Positions 28,616 through 38,856 are shown, numbered from the stretch's first letter. The stretch is DNA of 64,000 nt from Symbiodinium natans (GCA_905221605.1 CAJNDS010002189.1:409472-473471); one strand, 5' to 3'. The notes: generated by a model not told the origin, from the sequence alone. Made by a program: numbers and translations.

Positions 28616-28788
28616 GCCCGGGGCTCCTAAATCCCGGGGGTTAGGGCTTAGGGTTTAGGGCTTAGGGTTTAGGGTTTAGGGTTTAGGGCTTGGGGTTTCG
28701 GGTCTTGGGGATGTTTAGGGTTAAGGTTTTAAGGTTTAGGGCTTCCTGAAACCCTGCAAACCTAAACCTACCCCTAACCAGTCAACAG

Positions 28789-28825
28789 GAGCTTTCATTG
28801 CAATAGATGCGGTCTTGAAGCATAG
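28789..28825 (+). CDS. Candidate exon
   Basis: AFIAIDAVLKH, acceptor AACAG|G, GC donor at 28826. Unknown family. Confidence 0.35.
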
Positions 28826-29234
28826 GCCTGCATGGGGGTCTACGAAAATAGGCATAAACCTCCGTAGTAGGATTCCCTTACAATATGAACCTCAATAAGG
28901 TACCCCTACTAATCCCGTATAACAAGAACCCCAATAAGTACCCCCCAATATCGCAAACCCCCGCAGGGCTCGTTTGGAATGTAGGCTTTGGTTGAGGTAC
29001 CTGCTTGAATAAGGTGGTTTTGTTGGGCGAAGAGCCCAAGAACCCATTCCGGTAAACTCCATACCTAGAGGTACCGTAGCCTTCATAGAACCGGAAACAA
29101 GGGAAATGTACATCAATTATTGCTTTTAGAGAGTATCCGGATTACTCTTGTTATAGCCTGGCTGGGCGGCTGTTCCTGGACCCTAAACCCTAAACCCGAA
29201 ACCCTAAACCCTAAACCCTAAACCCCGGGATCAG

Positions 29235-29309
29235 AAGGTGAATCGCCGGGTGGCTGCGGCAATCTGCTTCCTCACGCTGGCTGTCGGCTGCCCCTGGGCT
29301 TCTGCAGGG
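29235..29309 (+). CDS. Candidate exon with a hydrophobic segment
   Basis: KVNRRVAAAICFLTLAVGCP, then WASA, a possible membrane or signal segment; acceptor ATCAG. Unknown gene. Confidence 0.35.
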
Positions 29310-29439
29310 AGTCTAGGGCTTAGGGTTTAGGGTTTAGGAATGTTGCCACCTTTGGCGTTTTGGCGTCGGGGCACGGGATACAGCCCCATGGTGTATGAAA
29401 ACCCGCGCCCATATTGCTAAAAGCACACTTAAGGTCCCC

Positions 29440-29473
<34 letters not shown>

Positions 29474-30192
29474 TATAGATGTACACATCTAGAATACATC
29501 AGAATTAGGGATAGTCAGGAATTCCCAACTCCAAAAGGCCTCTAAAGCCGCTACACCTCCATAACCCCCTGTAGGCATTCCGAAAGCCACGAGAGGCCCC
29601 CCAACATGCAAGGAGAGGTTCAGGGCACAGGGCCTGAACCAAAAAGACCCTAAACCCCAAACCCCAAACCCGAAACCCTAAACCCTAAACCCCAAACCCC
29701 AAACCCGTAGCCCTAAACCCTAAACCCCAAACCCCAAACCCTAAACCCTAAACCCTCAACCCTAAACCCTAAACCCTCGAAGCCCAGGCTTGGCCTCGCT
29801 GGGCGTCTGCCTGGTGAGGTGCCTGGCGCTCTCTCTGACGGCAAAGCTTCCCAAGCGACTTTGAAGGGGGCTGAGTAGGGTTTAGGGTTTAGGGCTAGGG
29901 TTTAGGGCTAGGGTTTAAGGTTCGGGTTTAGGGTTTGCGGTTTAGGTTTCGCATTCAGGGTTTAGGGGATGTTGGGGCGCATGCCCATCCTTCCAGGGAC
30001 CCAGGGAGGTACCCTTGTTATTCCTAGCCTAGTCTTGGGCATTCGTTAGGTCCCTGGAGGTGTTGGGCTTTCGTAGGGCTTAGGTTTAGGGTTTAGGGTT
30101 TAGGGTTCAGGGTTTAGGGTTTAGGGTTTATTTAGGGTCTAGGGTGTTAGGGTTTAGGGTTTAGGGTTTAGTGGGTTTATCGGAGGGAAAAG

Positions 30193-30255
30193 AGCTTCGA
30201 ATGCCTCGCTGAGGATCTCCTGAGGAAAAGAACATTCTCTGCCGTCGGGTTCCAG
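30193..30255 (+). CDS. Candidate exon
   Basis: SFECLAEDLLRKRTFSAVGF, then Q; acceptor AAAAG, GT donor at 30256. Unknown family. Confidence 0.4.
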
Positions 30256-30289
30256 GTGTACCCGGTGCATCCTGAAGTCACCTTTTTAG

Positions 30290-30399
30290 CCAGAGGGTCC
30301 ATTTGTAGTACTATTATGGAATTAGGTACCCCAAAACCCTATTTAGTATGGCTGTTAGGTACCTACTTCCATAATAGTAATACAAATGGACCCTCTGGG
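30290..30399. repeat. Hairpin element, family E
   Basis: CCAGAGGGTCCATTTGTAG ... CAAATGGACCCTCTGG. More diverged in the middle than the other two copies. Confidence 0.7.
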
Positions 30400-30779
30400 A
30401 TAGCTGCACTAATTTATTCGCATCCTTGTGCTTCTGGCGTAGGGTTTAGGGTTGAGGGTTTAGGGTTTAGGGTATGCTTCTGGTTTAGGGTTTAGGGTTT
30501 TCGTAGAATATACATGGGGGGGGGAGGGTGTATCTGAAACAGGTGTCGTATTTCTTGGGGTCTAAACATACGGCTCCGTCTTACAACAAGTAACAAGTCT
30601 GAAAAAAGACCACGGTGTACAGAACTGAAGCCCTACGCATGGTGGAAAGACAAGAGCACATGCGACTGCAGACATGGTACACACGGGGGTTGATCGGTTG
30701 TGTGTAACCCTAATTACCTAAACCCTAAGCCCTACACCCTACAAAGCCTAACCCTAAACTGGAGCGAGCTGCGGTGCAG

Positions 30780-30875
30780 AAGAGAAGAAGCTGCAGGAGA
30801 TGCATTCAAGATCCGACTACAGCGATGTGCGGCATGACAACATGCCGGCTGCTCAGGGCACTCTGAGCTGTCGAG
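30780..30875 (+). CDS. Candidate exon
   Basis: EKKLQEMHSRSDYSDVRHDN, then MPAAQGTLSC; acceptor GTGCAG, GT donor near 30876. Strongly protein-like, unknown family. Confidence 0.4.
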
Positions 30876-31254
30876 GGTCTCGGGGGGGGGGGGGTTGAGG
30901 GTTTAGGGTTTTGGGTTTTGGGTTTGGGCCAAGGGTCAAATTTCAACAGGCCCCGGAACGCTCAATGCATCATCCTAAGCCCTAAATCCAAACCCTAAAT
31001 CCCAAATACACACCCTAAACCCCCCAACAAACCTAAGCGAGGCTCTAGATCGCGGAGCTCCAAGTGGTCCAAGGCCCCCCTCCGTTCCCCACCCCCCCCC
31101 CCCCACAAAAAAGAAACAAAACAAACTCTCCAAGGCTGCGTTCCATGGCCCAATACAGATCGTAAAATTCACAACCTGAAGGCCTTAAGCGGTTTAGGGT
31201 TTAAGGTTTAGGCTTTAGGGCTTTAGGCTTAGGGTTTAGAACTGCCGCCACGAG

Positions 31255-31291
31255 GTTGGCACATTGGTCCGCCATTTCGGGCATTCGCAAG
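31255..31291 (+). CDS. ECHS1-like: Enoyl-CoA hydratase exon before the second active-site loop
   Basis: Reads LAHWSAISGIRK after one base completing the prior codon. It matches 'xxHWxxIxxxxK' that precedes 'PIVAAVNG' in the family. AG|G acceptor, GT donor at 31292. Phase 0 join to 32709. Confidence 0.85.
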
Positions 31292-31316
31292 GTGGGGTCT
31301 ACGGCGATTCATGGGA

Positions 31317-31552
31317 TACCCAGGGACTCCAATACCCCGTAATTAAGGCATTTGTTGGGATGTTCCCCCTTCTAGCAGTACGTCCTTAATGGGGATTATA
31401 ATTGGGGGGGGTACTATAGTCCCTAATAATTAAGGACTGTTATAAGTGTAAGGGGGAAAATCTCCAGGAATTTTCCTCAAATTATGCCTAAAGGGCCCCT
31501 TGTATGGTATAGCAAATATTCCTGAAATTGCGGAGTATTGGGGTCTTTAGGT
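31317..31552. repeat. Family B hairpin with a family A hairpin inserted
   Basis: The B arms CCCAGGGACTCCAATACCCC and its partner ending TATTGGGGTCTTTAGG enclose a family A hairpin (31355-31468) placed beside the loop. In the intron after exon 31255-31291. Confidence 0.6.
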
Positions 31553-31714
31553 TGGTGGGTTGGGTGCAGATGAGTGGTTCATAAGGGTCCCTTTTTGGGA
31601 TCCCTCTTTAAAGGGTTTCGCCTTGTAATTGGGTACCTAAACACTGGCATGAATTTCTGAAACTACCCAGATGTTTAGGTTCACCTTGTGCAGCCTCTAT
31701 GCTTAACCTTCCAA

Positions 31715-32702
31715 GACCCTAAACCCTAAACCCTAAACCCTAAACCCTAAACCCTAAACCCTAAACCCTAAACCCTACGTACTGGTCGACTTCCTCCTGT
31801 CTGAGGGACAGGCTGCGCTGCTATGTTGGAAGGGTTGGTGCATGGGTTTAGGGTTTAGGGTTTAGGGTTTAGGGTTTAGGGTTTAGGGTTTAGGGTTTAT
31901 TTAGGGTCGTTGGGTTTATGGCGTTTGTAGGGCCGCCGGGTCTCAGAGATTTTCCCCAAGAATGCAAAAACTTGCCTCTCGGAGGTAGGCCCTCGTGAGA
32001 TGATATGTTCCCTTTTTGTAAGAGGCTCTCAACAAACTAAGGGAGAGACCGTGATATGGTACCTTGGGGGTTGTTTAGGGGCTACTTGGGTAAAAATGGA
32101 CTATATAAGGTATATATGTATATATGGGTTGTATAGGGGAATAAGATTAAGGGTCCCTGCTGACGTCCCTCCTTATACCCTTGTAGGCATCCTTTTTAGG
32201 AACATTTTTCAGGTCTAGGGTTTAGGGTTTAGGGTTGAGGGTTTAGGGTTTAGGGTTTAGGGTTTAGGGTTTAGGGCTTAGGGTTTAGGGTGTAGGCTTG
32301 GGGTTTTAAGGGCCATCCCAGTTCTTGCGTCTCCGGCGATGCTTTGCACAGACGTTTTCTTTCGGGGTTTAGGGATGGGGTGTTTTTCTATGAACCGCAG
32401 GGTACAGATGCCTAGTCAAAGGGGTTTAGGGGGCTTTCTCCAAGATTTTGGCGCCGTGGAAGTTCTGCTATGCTAGACCCTGATCCCTAAACCCTATAAA
32501 CCTTAAAGACCCAAAACCCTAAACCTTAAACCCTAAACCCTCAGCCCTAAGTCCTAAATCCTAAGCCCTACTCAAGTTTCCTGAACCCCCAAAGCTACGA
32601 AAGAGATCGCGAATTTGGCGACTTGCAACCCTAAACCCTAAACCCTAAACCCTAAACCCTAAACCCTAAACCCTAAACCCTAAACCCTAAACCCTAAACC
32701 CT
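31715..32702. repeat. Telomere-type tracts in the ECH intron 31292-32708
   Basis: Tracts at 31715-31776 (CCCTAAA), 31842-31905 and 32216-32300 (TTTAGGG) and 32630-32702 (CCCTAAA). The last ends six bases before the acceptor AG of the next exon. Confidence 0.85.
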
Positions 32703-32708
32703 TGGCAG

Positions 32709-32759
32709 CCGATCGTGGCCGCCGTGGGTGGCTTCGCCCTTGGTGGCGGCTGCGAGCTC
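32709..32759 (+). CDS. ECHS1-like: Enoyl-CoA hydratase exon with the first catalytic Glu
   Basis: Exactly 17 codons: PIVAAVGGFALGGGCEL. The Glu of GGGCEL is the first active-site glutamate of the family (Glu144 in rat ECH numbering). Acceptor TTGGCAG, the only one in this chain not followed by G; GT donor at 32760. In frame with 33966. Confidence 0.9.
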
Positions 32760-32799
32760 GTCTTGCCCTCAGGCCATCTGGGGCTCAACGGGGTTTTAG

Positions 32800-33150
32800 G
32801 TTCTGGGGTTTAGGGTTTAGGGTTTAGGGTTTAGGGCTTAGGGTTTAGGGTTTAGGGTTTAGGGTTTAGGGTTTAGGGTTTAGGGTTTAGGGTTTAGGGT
32901 TTAGGGTGTTAGGGTGTTAGGGTGTTAGGGTGTTAGGGTGTTAGGGTGTTAGGGTTTAGGGTTTAGGGTGTTGGGGTTTAGGGTCTAGGGTGTTCGGGTT
33001 TAGGGTTTAGGGGTTTAGGGTTTAGGGTTTAGGGTTTGGGGGTTTAGGGGTTCTGGGTTTTCGGGGTTCTGGGGTTTTAGGGGTTCAGGGTTTAGTAGGT
33101 TGAGGTGCTTGGGGGTTTGGGGTTTTAGGGTGTTCGGGTTTAGGGTTTGT
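32800..33150. repeat. TTTAGGG tract with GGGTGTTA block
   Basis: About 350 bp of tract; 32904-32950 is homogenised to GGGTGTTA, and the right part degrades into GGGGTTTTAGG-like variants. A second tract, 33790-33930 (CCCTAAA), lies in the same intron. Confidence 0.85.
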
Positions 33151-33965
33151 AAGGGTACTCAACGCGCAAGGAGAGCTGGAGCGGAAGCTCTGTCCTAATG
33201 CATCGAGGTGGCCCTATGCGGAACAGGGAGACGCCCGTCCGAAGAAAGCAAATCTGGGGTGGGGGGGGGGGGGGGGCTGGGGCCTCCCTTCCCGACACGG
33301 TCGCAGGCAGTGCCCTCCTGGTGGGGATGGGGTTACTCTACTGCTCAGGGTTTAGCGTTTAGGGTTCAGGGTTTAGCCACATGCCAGACTCCCAGTATTC
33401 CTTCCTCATGTGCCATCGTATAGGAAAGTGGGGCTTGTTGCCGCGCGGAGGCCCTCAACCCTCAACCCTAAACCCTAGCTGCACATGTTCACCAGGTTGA
33501 GATCCATGTAGGTAAATACGAAACCGCTTGGGCTCGGGCGACAGGACTTTTAAACCCGATCCAAACCCTAAACCTGCCGGCTGCGCGCTGCTTCAGTATA
33601 CCTCAAACTCTAGGTGGTCCAACCTTCCAGCCCTGGACCCGAAACCTGAAATTTGCTACATTTCTAAACCCTAAGCCCTAAATTCCTAAACTCAACATTC
33701 CTAAAGTTCCCAAACCCCACCCCCCCCCCCCACCCCCCCCAAATTCCTAAATTCCTAAACATTAGCACTTAATTCCTACACCCGTAAACCCCTGAAACCC
33801 TAAAACCCTAAACCCCTGAACCCCTAAAACCCTACACCCTGAACCCGAAACCCTAAACCCTAAACCCTAAACCCTAAACCCTAAACCCTAAACCCTAAAC
33901 CCTAAACCCTAAACCCTAAACCCTAAACCCTGAGCAAGCTGAGCCTCCGAAGCCGAATCTCTCAG

Positions 33966-33998
33966 GCCATGTCGTGCGACATCATCATCGCCTCAGAG
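33966..33998 (+). CDS. ECHS1-like: Enoyl-CoA hydratase exon
   Basis: Eleven codons, AMSCDIIIASE, the conserved 'GCELAMxCDIIxA' continuation. Acceptor CTCAG|G, GT donor at 33999. Confidence 0.9.
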
Positions 33999-34039
33999 GT
34001 CCCGCCCAGGTTTTCCCAGAGGAGCCATAGCTTCTCATC

Positions 34040-34130
34040 TAGGGTTTAGGGTTTAGGGTTTAGGGTTTAGGGTTTAGGGTTTAGGGTTTAGGGTTTAGGG
34101 TTTAGGGTTTAGGGTTTAGGGTTTAGGGTT
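34040..34130. repeat. TTTAGGG tract
   Basis: About thirteen units in the intron between 33998 and 34397. A (TG)n run follows at 34194-34226. Confidence 0.9.
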
Positions 34131-34191
34131 TCCGGAAGCCCTGCTTTCTAGGCGCCGATTCGGTTCGGGTTCAGGGTTCAGGGCTCTTGCG

Positions 34192-34227
<36 letters not shown>

Positions 34228-34396
34228 CCTAAAACACAAACTCAAATCGCAGGGGGGTTTATGTTTGGGGGTTCCGACAATTGGGGTTTGGGTTTGGGGT
34301 TGCCTATTCTCTGAGGGGTGAAGCCCTTTCTTAAGGGTGGTTCTGAGTTGTGGGGTCTACAAAGGGAGCCTAGTCATCGGAGCCCTTGACACGGAG

Positions 34397-34455
34397 GCGG
34401 CCAAATTCGGACAGCCTGAGATCAAGCTGGGGACAATCCCCGGCGTCGGCGGCAC
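34397..34455 (+). CDS. ECHS1-like: Enoyl-CoA hydratase exon with the second catalytic Glu
   Basis: AAKFGQPEIKLGTIPGVGGT (last codon split). The Glu of GQPE is the second catalytic glutamate (Glu164 in rat numbering), so the active site is complete. AG|G acceptor, GC donor at 34456; joins in frame to 35269. Confidence 0.92.
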
Positions 34456-34907
34456 GCCAGCGACCCATTGAGTCATGTAGGTTCAGGGTTTATAGAGGTT
34501 TAGGAGAAGGTGTCAACATTCTGCTCCTGTACCTATTCCTAAGGGTCCATTTATTTGGGTTTATGGGGTTTACGTGGCTCCAAGGGTTTAGTTGTCCTGT
34601 CTGCCCGAAGCCTACGTACGATTGTCAACCTATATACCCTTGAGAAAAGGTATATGTGCCTTAATCATTGGCATCCTTCCCTTCTAAAGTGATATGGTCA
34701 GCAGTTGTCTCACATATGGTCCCTTTTGAGGTCCTTATTATGCGGCGGCCCCAAGTAAGTATTCGGGTACCCCAAAAAGGGACCATCATCTTGAGATCTC
34801 ACGAAATGCCTAAGGGCCCAAGACCACAAATAGTAAGGTCGTTGGGCCCCAAAACCGATGAAAGGCCTTAAACAACTCTAGGACCTTGGGCCCTTGGGGA
34901 AGGTTGC

Positions 34908-35007
34908 TAGGCAGGCCCTTGGGATATTTTGTACTTTCCCTAATTGGGTTTAAGAGGATCCTGTTTTAGGAAAATTTTTCAGAGGGTTTTAAGGGCCATC
35001 CTAGGTT
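34908..35007 (+). repeat. Interspersed element, family G
   Basis: AGGCAGGCCCTTGGGATATT to TTAAGGGCCATCCTAGG. In the intron 34456-35268, with a short TTTAGGG tract at 35117-35190. Confidence 0.6.
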
Positions 35008-35268
35008 AGGACAAATTCTAACGCTACGCGACCCGCCTCGGCCCGGCCCAGCGCATCCGCGTGAGCATGGTGATTCCGCAGCGCCCAAGTCGCTGGACCC
35101 CAAGCAGTAAGGATTGGGTTTAGGGTTTAGGGTTCCGGGTTTATGGTTTATGGTTTTGGGTTTAGGGTTGAGGGTTAGTTTAGGGTTTAGGAGGGGGGCT
35201 GCCTGTTCTGACACCCTATACACCTTCGGCCCGAGGCCTCGGCGGATTTTGCTCCGCATCCTTCCCAG

Positions 35269-35313
35269 GCAGAGATTGGTTCGCGCCATCGGCAAGTCCA
35301 AAGCCATGGAGTT
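35269..35313 (+). CDS. ECHS1-like: Enoyl-CoA hydratase exon
   Basis: QRLVRAIGKSKAME plus two bases of Leu, the family's 'TQRLxRxxGKxxAMEL'. Acceptor CCCAG|G, GC donor at 35314. Tracts at 35345-35385 and 35585-35617 lie in the next intron. Confidence 0.92.
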
Positions 35314-35634
35314 GCTTGTCTTCAAATTGATATTTACGATTTAATGGGTTTGGGGTTTAGGGTTTAGGGTTTAGGGTTTAGGGATACTGGGCCTCCGGAA
35401 CCCTCCCCCAGACAGCAAGATCCCACCCAGGTTTGTGTTTTAGGGTTTTGGGTTTAGGGTTTATGGTTTGGGGATACTGGGCCCCCAGAACCCAGCCGAA
35501 TCTCTAAGAAACCTGGCATCTTAACCTTCCGGAAGCCTGAAACCCTCACTTCTCCATATCACCCCCCAAACCTTACCCGAAACCCTGAACCCGAAACCCT
35601 AAACCCTAAACCCTAAAGCGACTACGAATCCAAG

Positions 35635-35671
35635 GCTGGTGCTCACTGGTGACATGCTCTCTGCCGAGGAG
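35635..35671 (+). CDS. ECHS1-like: Enoyl-CoA hydratase exon
   Basis: LVLTGDMLSAEE after one carried base, the 'LTGxxxxAxEA' motif. AG|G acceptor, GC donor at 35672. A CCCTAAA tract ends 18 bases before the exon. Confidence 0.9.
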
Positions 35672-35960
35672 GCCAGGGGAGGAGGCTGAAGCGGGTGTCT
35701 TCCTTGTTTTCTGGGGCGCCTACTTTTCTTGCCGCTGTAATACCTCCGTGCAAAGTAGGTGCCCGAAGCAAAGAGCCACAATATTGGAGGTCTAGATGCC
35801 ACAATCAAGCCAAGAGGCGATGTAGTCCCATCCCGATCTCCTACATGCGGACCCCTTATGTTGAGGGCAACTATTTGCCACCTGCTCAGCCACGTTCTGG
35901 GGCTGAAGGGTCAGAATCATTTTGGGTGGCTCTGTGCCGACACGAGCTCTGCCGTGGCAG
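35672..35960 (+). other. Short ECH intron without a tract
   Basis: 289 bp, GC...AG, the only intron between consecutive 3' ECH exons in which I see no telomere-type tract or hairpin element. Confidence 0.7.
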
Positions 35961-35990
35961 GCCGAGAAAGCCGGACTAGTTTCTCGCGTG
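35961..35990 (+). CDS. ECHS1-like: Enoyl-CoA hydratase micro-exon
   Basis: Ten codons, AEKAGLVSRV, the family's 'AxxxGLVSxV'. Acceptor GGCAG|G, GC donor at 35991. Confidence 0.9.
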
Positions 35991-36259
35991 GCGTGCAGCC
36001 CAGTCAACGACTAGAGTTGTCGAAGATGGATCTCGAGGGTTGAAGCCTGTGGCTAGTTCAGACGCTCGACACACTTCGCCTGCACTGTGGCGACCCAGAG
36101 ATGCCTTCTACTGAGGGTCAAGATGGTGCCAAATACACCCCACCCTGCTTGGTAGACCCTCTCTAGACGCTAAACCCTAAACCCTAAACCCTAAACCCTA
36201 AACCCTCCCTAAACCCTAAACCCTAAACCCTGTATCTGGGCTCTGGGCCCGAATCCGAG

Positions 36260-36286
36260 GTCCCCGCCGGGTCTGAGGTCGATGAG
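36260..36286 (+). CDS. ECHS1-like: Enoyl-CoA hydratase micro-exon
   Basis: Nine codons, VPAGSEVDE. Acceptor CCGAG|G, GC donor at 36287. A CCCTAAA tract is at 36167-36232. Confidence 0.88.
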
Positions 36287-36393
36287 GCAACGGGTGATGA
36301 GCTTCCATGATCATCTTGCTAGCCCAGTGGTACCCTTTGCCCCCGTTCTTGGTTCACGCTTTCTTGGTTCAAGGTTCCCTTGTAAAGTAACCA

Positions 36394-36506
36394 CTAGGAT
36401 GCCCAGTAGTACCCTTATTCCCTTTTTGGTAGGTTTAGGTTCCCTTAGAAACCCCTTTAAGCAAAAAAGTGCACCCTTTTTCATCCTAGGTTACTGGGCA
36501 ACCTAG
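36394..36506. repeat. MITE, family C
   Basis: CTAGGATGCCCAGTA ends as in the other copies; target duplication ACCA at 36390-36393 and 36507-36510. In the ECH intron 36287-37304. Confidence 0.85.
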
Positions 36507-37304
36507 ACCAACCCCAAGAAAGTGTTGCCCTTATTGTAATATGCCTACTGGGCTACCAAGTCACTGAAGCAAGTACGGATCGAGGGCTTAGGGTTTAAGT
36601 TAAGGCATATGGGGGGTCAGGGGGGGGGGGGGGGATTCTCTCAATTTCGGTCCTCTTTTGGGTCGCAAAAGTATGAGGTTCCCGATGATAGTAGGAGCCA
36701 AAAAAAGGGATCCTGAGTTCGGGAACCTCCCAGATCCCTCGAACCCGCAGCCCTAGATCCTACGATTACAAGGATGAATATTCCCAACTTCAATGGATAT
36801 TGGAGTCTTTAGGTGGATGCATCCTCCTGGTTATCCTCGAACAGCTAGTGTTTTTTTTGCGTTCGGAGTGTAGGTTTGGGTTTTGGGTTTTTGGAGTTGG
36901 TCTTAGGGACATTCATACCTGCCACTCAGTTCCCTGAACCGTTTGAGCCCTGAGCCCCAAGTCCTCAACTGGCCACACTCCTGAATCCATCTAAAGTAAT
37001 CATTCAAAAGCTCCATCAGTTTCAAGCCTTCAAATTCGGTGGGTAGCTTATGGGGCCTTAAAAAGTGAACATATACACGTTGCTTTGATTGTAATTGCCA
37101 TTGAGGACTTCATGTTTCTTGGATTCTTTAAGGAAGCACGCCCTGGATGGCCAACCTTCAAAATACTACAGCCCTCAAGCAGAAGTACGCCAAGCTCTAC
37201 CCCTAAACCCTAAACCCTAAACCCTAAACCCTAAACCCTAAACCCTAAACTCCCCGTAACTCACGCGAAGCCCTACAGTTTAACCCCTGAGCCCCGTATC
37301 ACAG

Positions 37305-37364
37305 GCCTTGAAGGTCGCGGAGAAGATCGCCTCCTTTTCCGTCCCTGTGGTCCAGCTGGCGAAG
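37305..37364 (+). CDS. ECHS1-like: Enoyl-CoA hydratase exon
   Basis: ALKVAEKIASFSVPVVQLAK, the family's 'AxxIAxxSxxxVxxAKE' helix. Acceptor CACAG|G. The donor that keeps frame with 37877 is GA at 37365, a class known in dinoflagellates. A CCCTAAA tract starts 14 bases into the intron (37379-37430). Confidence 0.9.
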
Positions 37365-37454
37365 GAGAGAAACCGGTTCCTAAACCCTAAACCCTAAACC
37401 CTAAACCCTAAACCCTAAACCCTAAGCTTCGTTTTGGAGGGCAGGGCCGCGGTG

Positions 37455-37690
37455 GGCTGATATAGGGGTCGGAATAAGTACTACTAGTATTCCCCTATGG
37501 TCCCTTTGCCGGGTTGTGCTTGGGGATGTTTTTTTACTTTCCTTATAAGGGAACCTATTCATTAATCATTTTCAAAGGGCTTAAAGCACAACCCAGTTTA
37601 GAAGTATACTAGAACAACCCCCCCCCCCCCCAAAAAAAAAAAAACAAAAAAAACAAAAACCTGTTCGAATTATTAAGGCTCCTGCAGTAC
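37455..37690 (+). repeat. Family D element, expanded
   Basis: TATAGGGGTCGGAATAAGTA, TAGTATTCCCCTATGGTCCC, then an internal insert flanked by GGGTTGTGC/GCACAACCC and a poly-C/poly-A run before CCTGTTCGAATTATTAAGG. Confidence 0.5.
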
Positions 37691-37742
37691 CCACAAGCTC
37701 CCTTCTAAAGGCCCTCTGCCGGGCAGCTGTTACAAAAACTGG

Positions 37743-37854
37743 CTGGTACTAAGTAGGGAATGAGGGAATGAGGCAATGAGGGCCCTACATATACCCTTTA
37801 AGGGATCATATGGGGGGCCCTCATTCTCCTCATTCCCTACTAAGAACCAGGGGC
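37743..37854. repeat. Hairpin element, family J
   Basis: Arms TGGTACTAAGTAGGGAATG and CATTCCCTACTAAGAACCA. A related partial sequence (GGTTCTTAGCAGGGAATGA) is near 55302. Confidence 0.65.
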
Positions 37855-37876
37855 AAAAGAGCCCTCCTGTGCGCAG

Positions 37877-37923
37877 GAGTGCATCAACGCCTCGCAGGAG
37901 ATGAGCTTGGCCGAGGGACTCAG
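37877..37923 (+). CDS. ECHS1-like: Enoyl-CoA hydratase exon, last one found
   Basis: ECINASQEMSLAEGL plus two bases, the 'AKExxNxxxExxLxEGLxxE' helix. Acceptor GCGCAG|G, GT donor at 37924, phase 2. The C-terminal 'EGMxAFxxKRxPxF' exon was not found downstream; a Lys/Arg-rich frame at about 38620-38700 was considered but does not match well. Confidence 0.9.
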
Positions 37924-37979
37924 GTGCCCTGAGCCCTCAGCGCTTCATTTTGTTGTAGGTTTTTTTTTTTGGAGGGGGG

Positions 37980-38095
37980 GGTTTAGGGTTTAGGGTTTAG
38001 GGTTTAGGGTTTAGGGTTTAGGGTTTAGGGTTTAGGGGTTAGGGTTAGGGGTTTAGGGGTTTAGGGGTTTAGGGGTTTAGGGGTTTAGGTGTTGG
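37980..38095. repeat. TTTAGGG tract with GGGGTTTA variants
   Basis: About eight standard units followed by 8-bp GGGGTTTA units. Confidence 0.85.
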
Positions 38096-38239
38096 GCATT
38101 CCCAAGAAAATCCCAACGCCAACAGTCTAATGATCTCCCGTCAGGCTGACAACCCCTGTCCCCTATCCCCCTAAACCCCCATGAACCCGAAACCCTGAAC
38201 AGGCACGTTTTCTTCCTGGTATGTAGGTCATTGCAATTA

Positions 38240-38338
38240 GGTAGGCCCTTGGGACATTTTAGTGTAGTTTTCTTGTTGGGGTTCAAGGGGATCATATTCA
38301 GGAGTATTTGTCAGAGGGTTTTGGGGGGCCATCTTAAT
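38240..38338 (+). repeat. Interspersed element, family G
   Basis: TTAGGTAGGCCCTTGGGACA to GGGGGGCCATCTTAATG. Confidence 0.6.
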
Positions 38339-38487
38339 GTAAGTAGAGGCCAGTTTGCATTTCTTGTCCTGGTAAGGGAGTGGTCTTTCGTCTTCCCCAG
38401 CGACAGTGATAGTTCAACTCTTGCACGCAGAGGTGTAAAACCCTCAACCCCCGAAAAAAAAAAAAGCCAAGAACCTCCAAAAAAGCA

Positions 38488-38503
38488 AAACACACACACA
38501 CAC

Positions 38504-38538
<35 letters not shown>

Positions 38539-38562
38539 CAGACACACACACACACACACAAA
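38488..38562. repeat. (CA)n/(GACA)n microsatellite
   Basis: CA repeat, then about eight GACA units, then CA repeat. Confidence 0.95.
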
Positions 38563-38856
38563 AGACTAGAACCATAACTAAACCTTTGCGCCGCCCCTCT
38601 GGCCCGGAGCCCCCGCGGACATATGAGGAAGCACCCGAAGCTTCAGATGCCAACAAGAAGCGCCCACGGTTTTCAAGCATCCCAGGTTCCTTTGCACCAA
38701 GAAGGGTTTAGGGGCTTATCTGATCCCGACGCCCCTAAACCCTAAACCCTAAACCCTAAACCCTAAACCCTAAACCCTAAACCCTGACATCCCCTAGCTG
38801 CCCGCAACCCCAGGTTCTCAGCATGGCAACCGCAATTCTAACCTTTTTCAAGGGTA

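Larger units (their letters stand above)
25785..30500. repeat. Telomere-type tracts, 25.8-30.5 kb
   Basis: Main tracts: 25785-25880, 26170-26230, 26393-26425, 26970-27175 (degenerate), 27249-27290, 27500-27542, 27870-27928, 28019-28062, 28513-28560, 28640-28750, 29182-29225, 29650-29775, 29878-29970, 30088-30175, 30440-30500. Orientation changes from tract to tract. Confidence 0.8.

Noticed and set aside
38600-38710. Frame with NKKRPRFSS as the last hydratase exon
   Set aside because: It only loosely resembles the expected EGMxAFxxKRxPxF ending and lacks the preceding residues.
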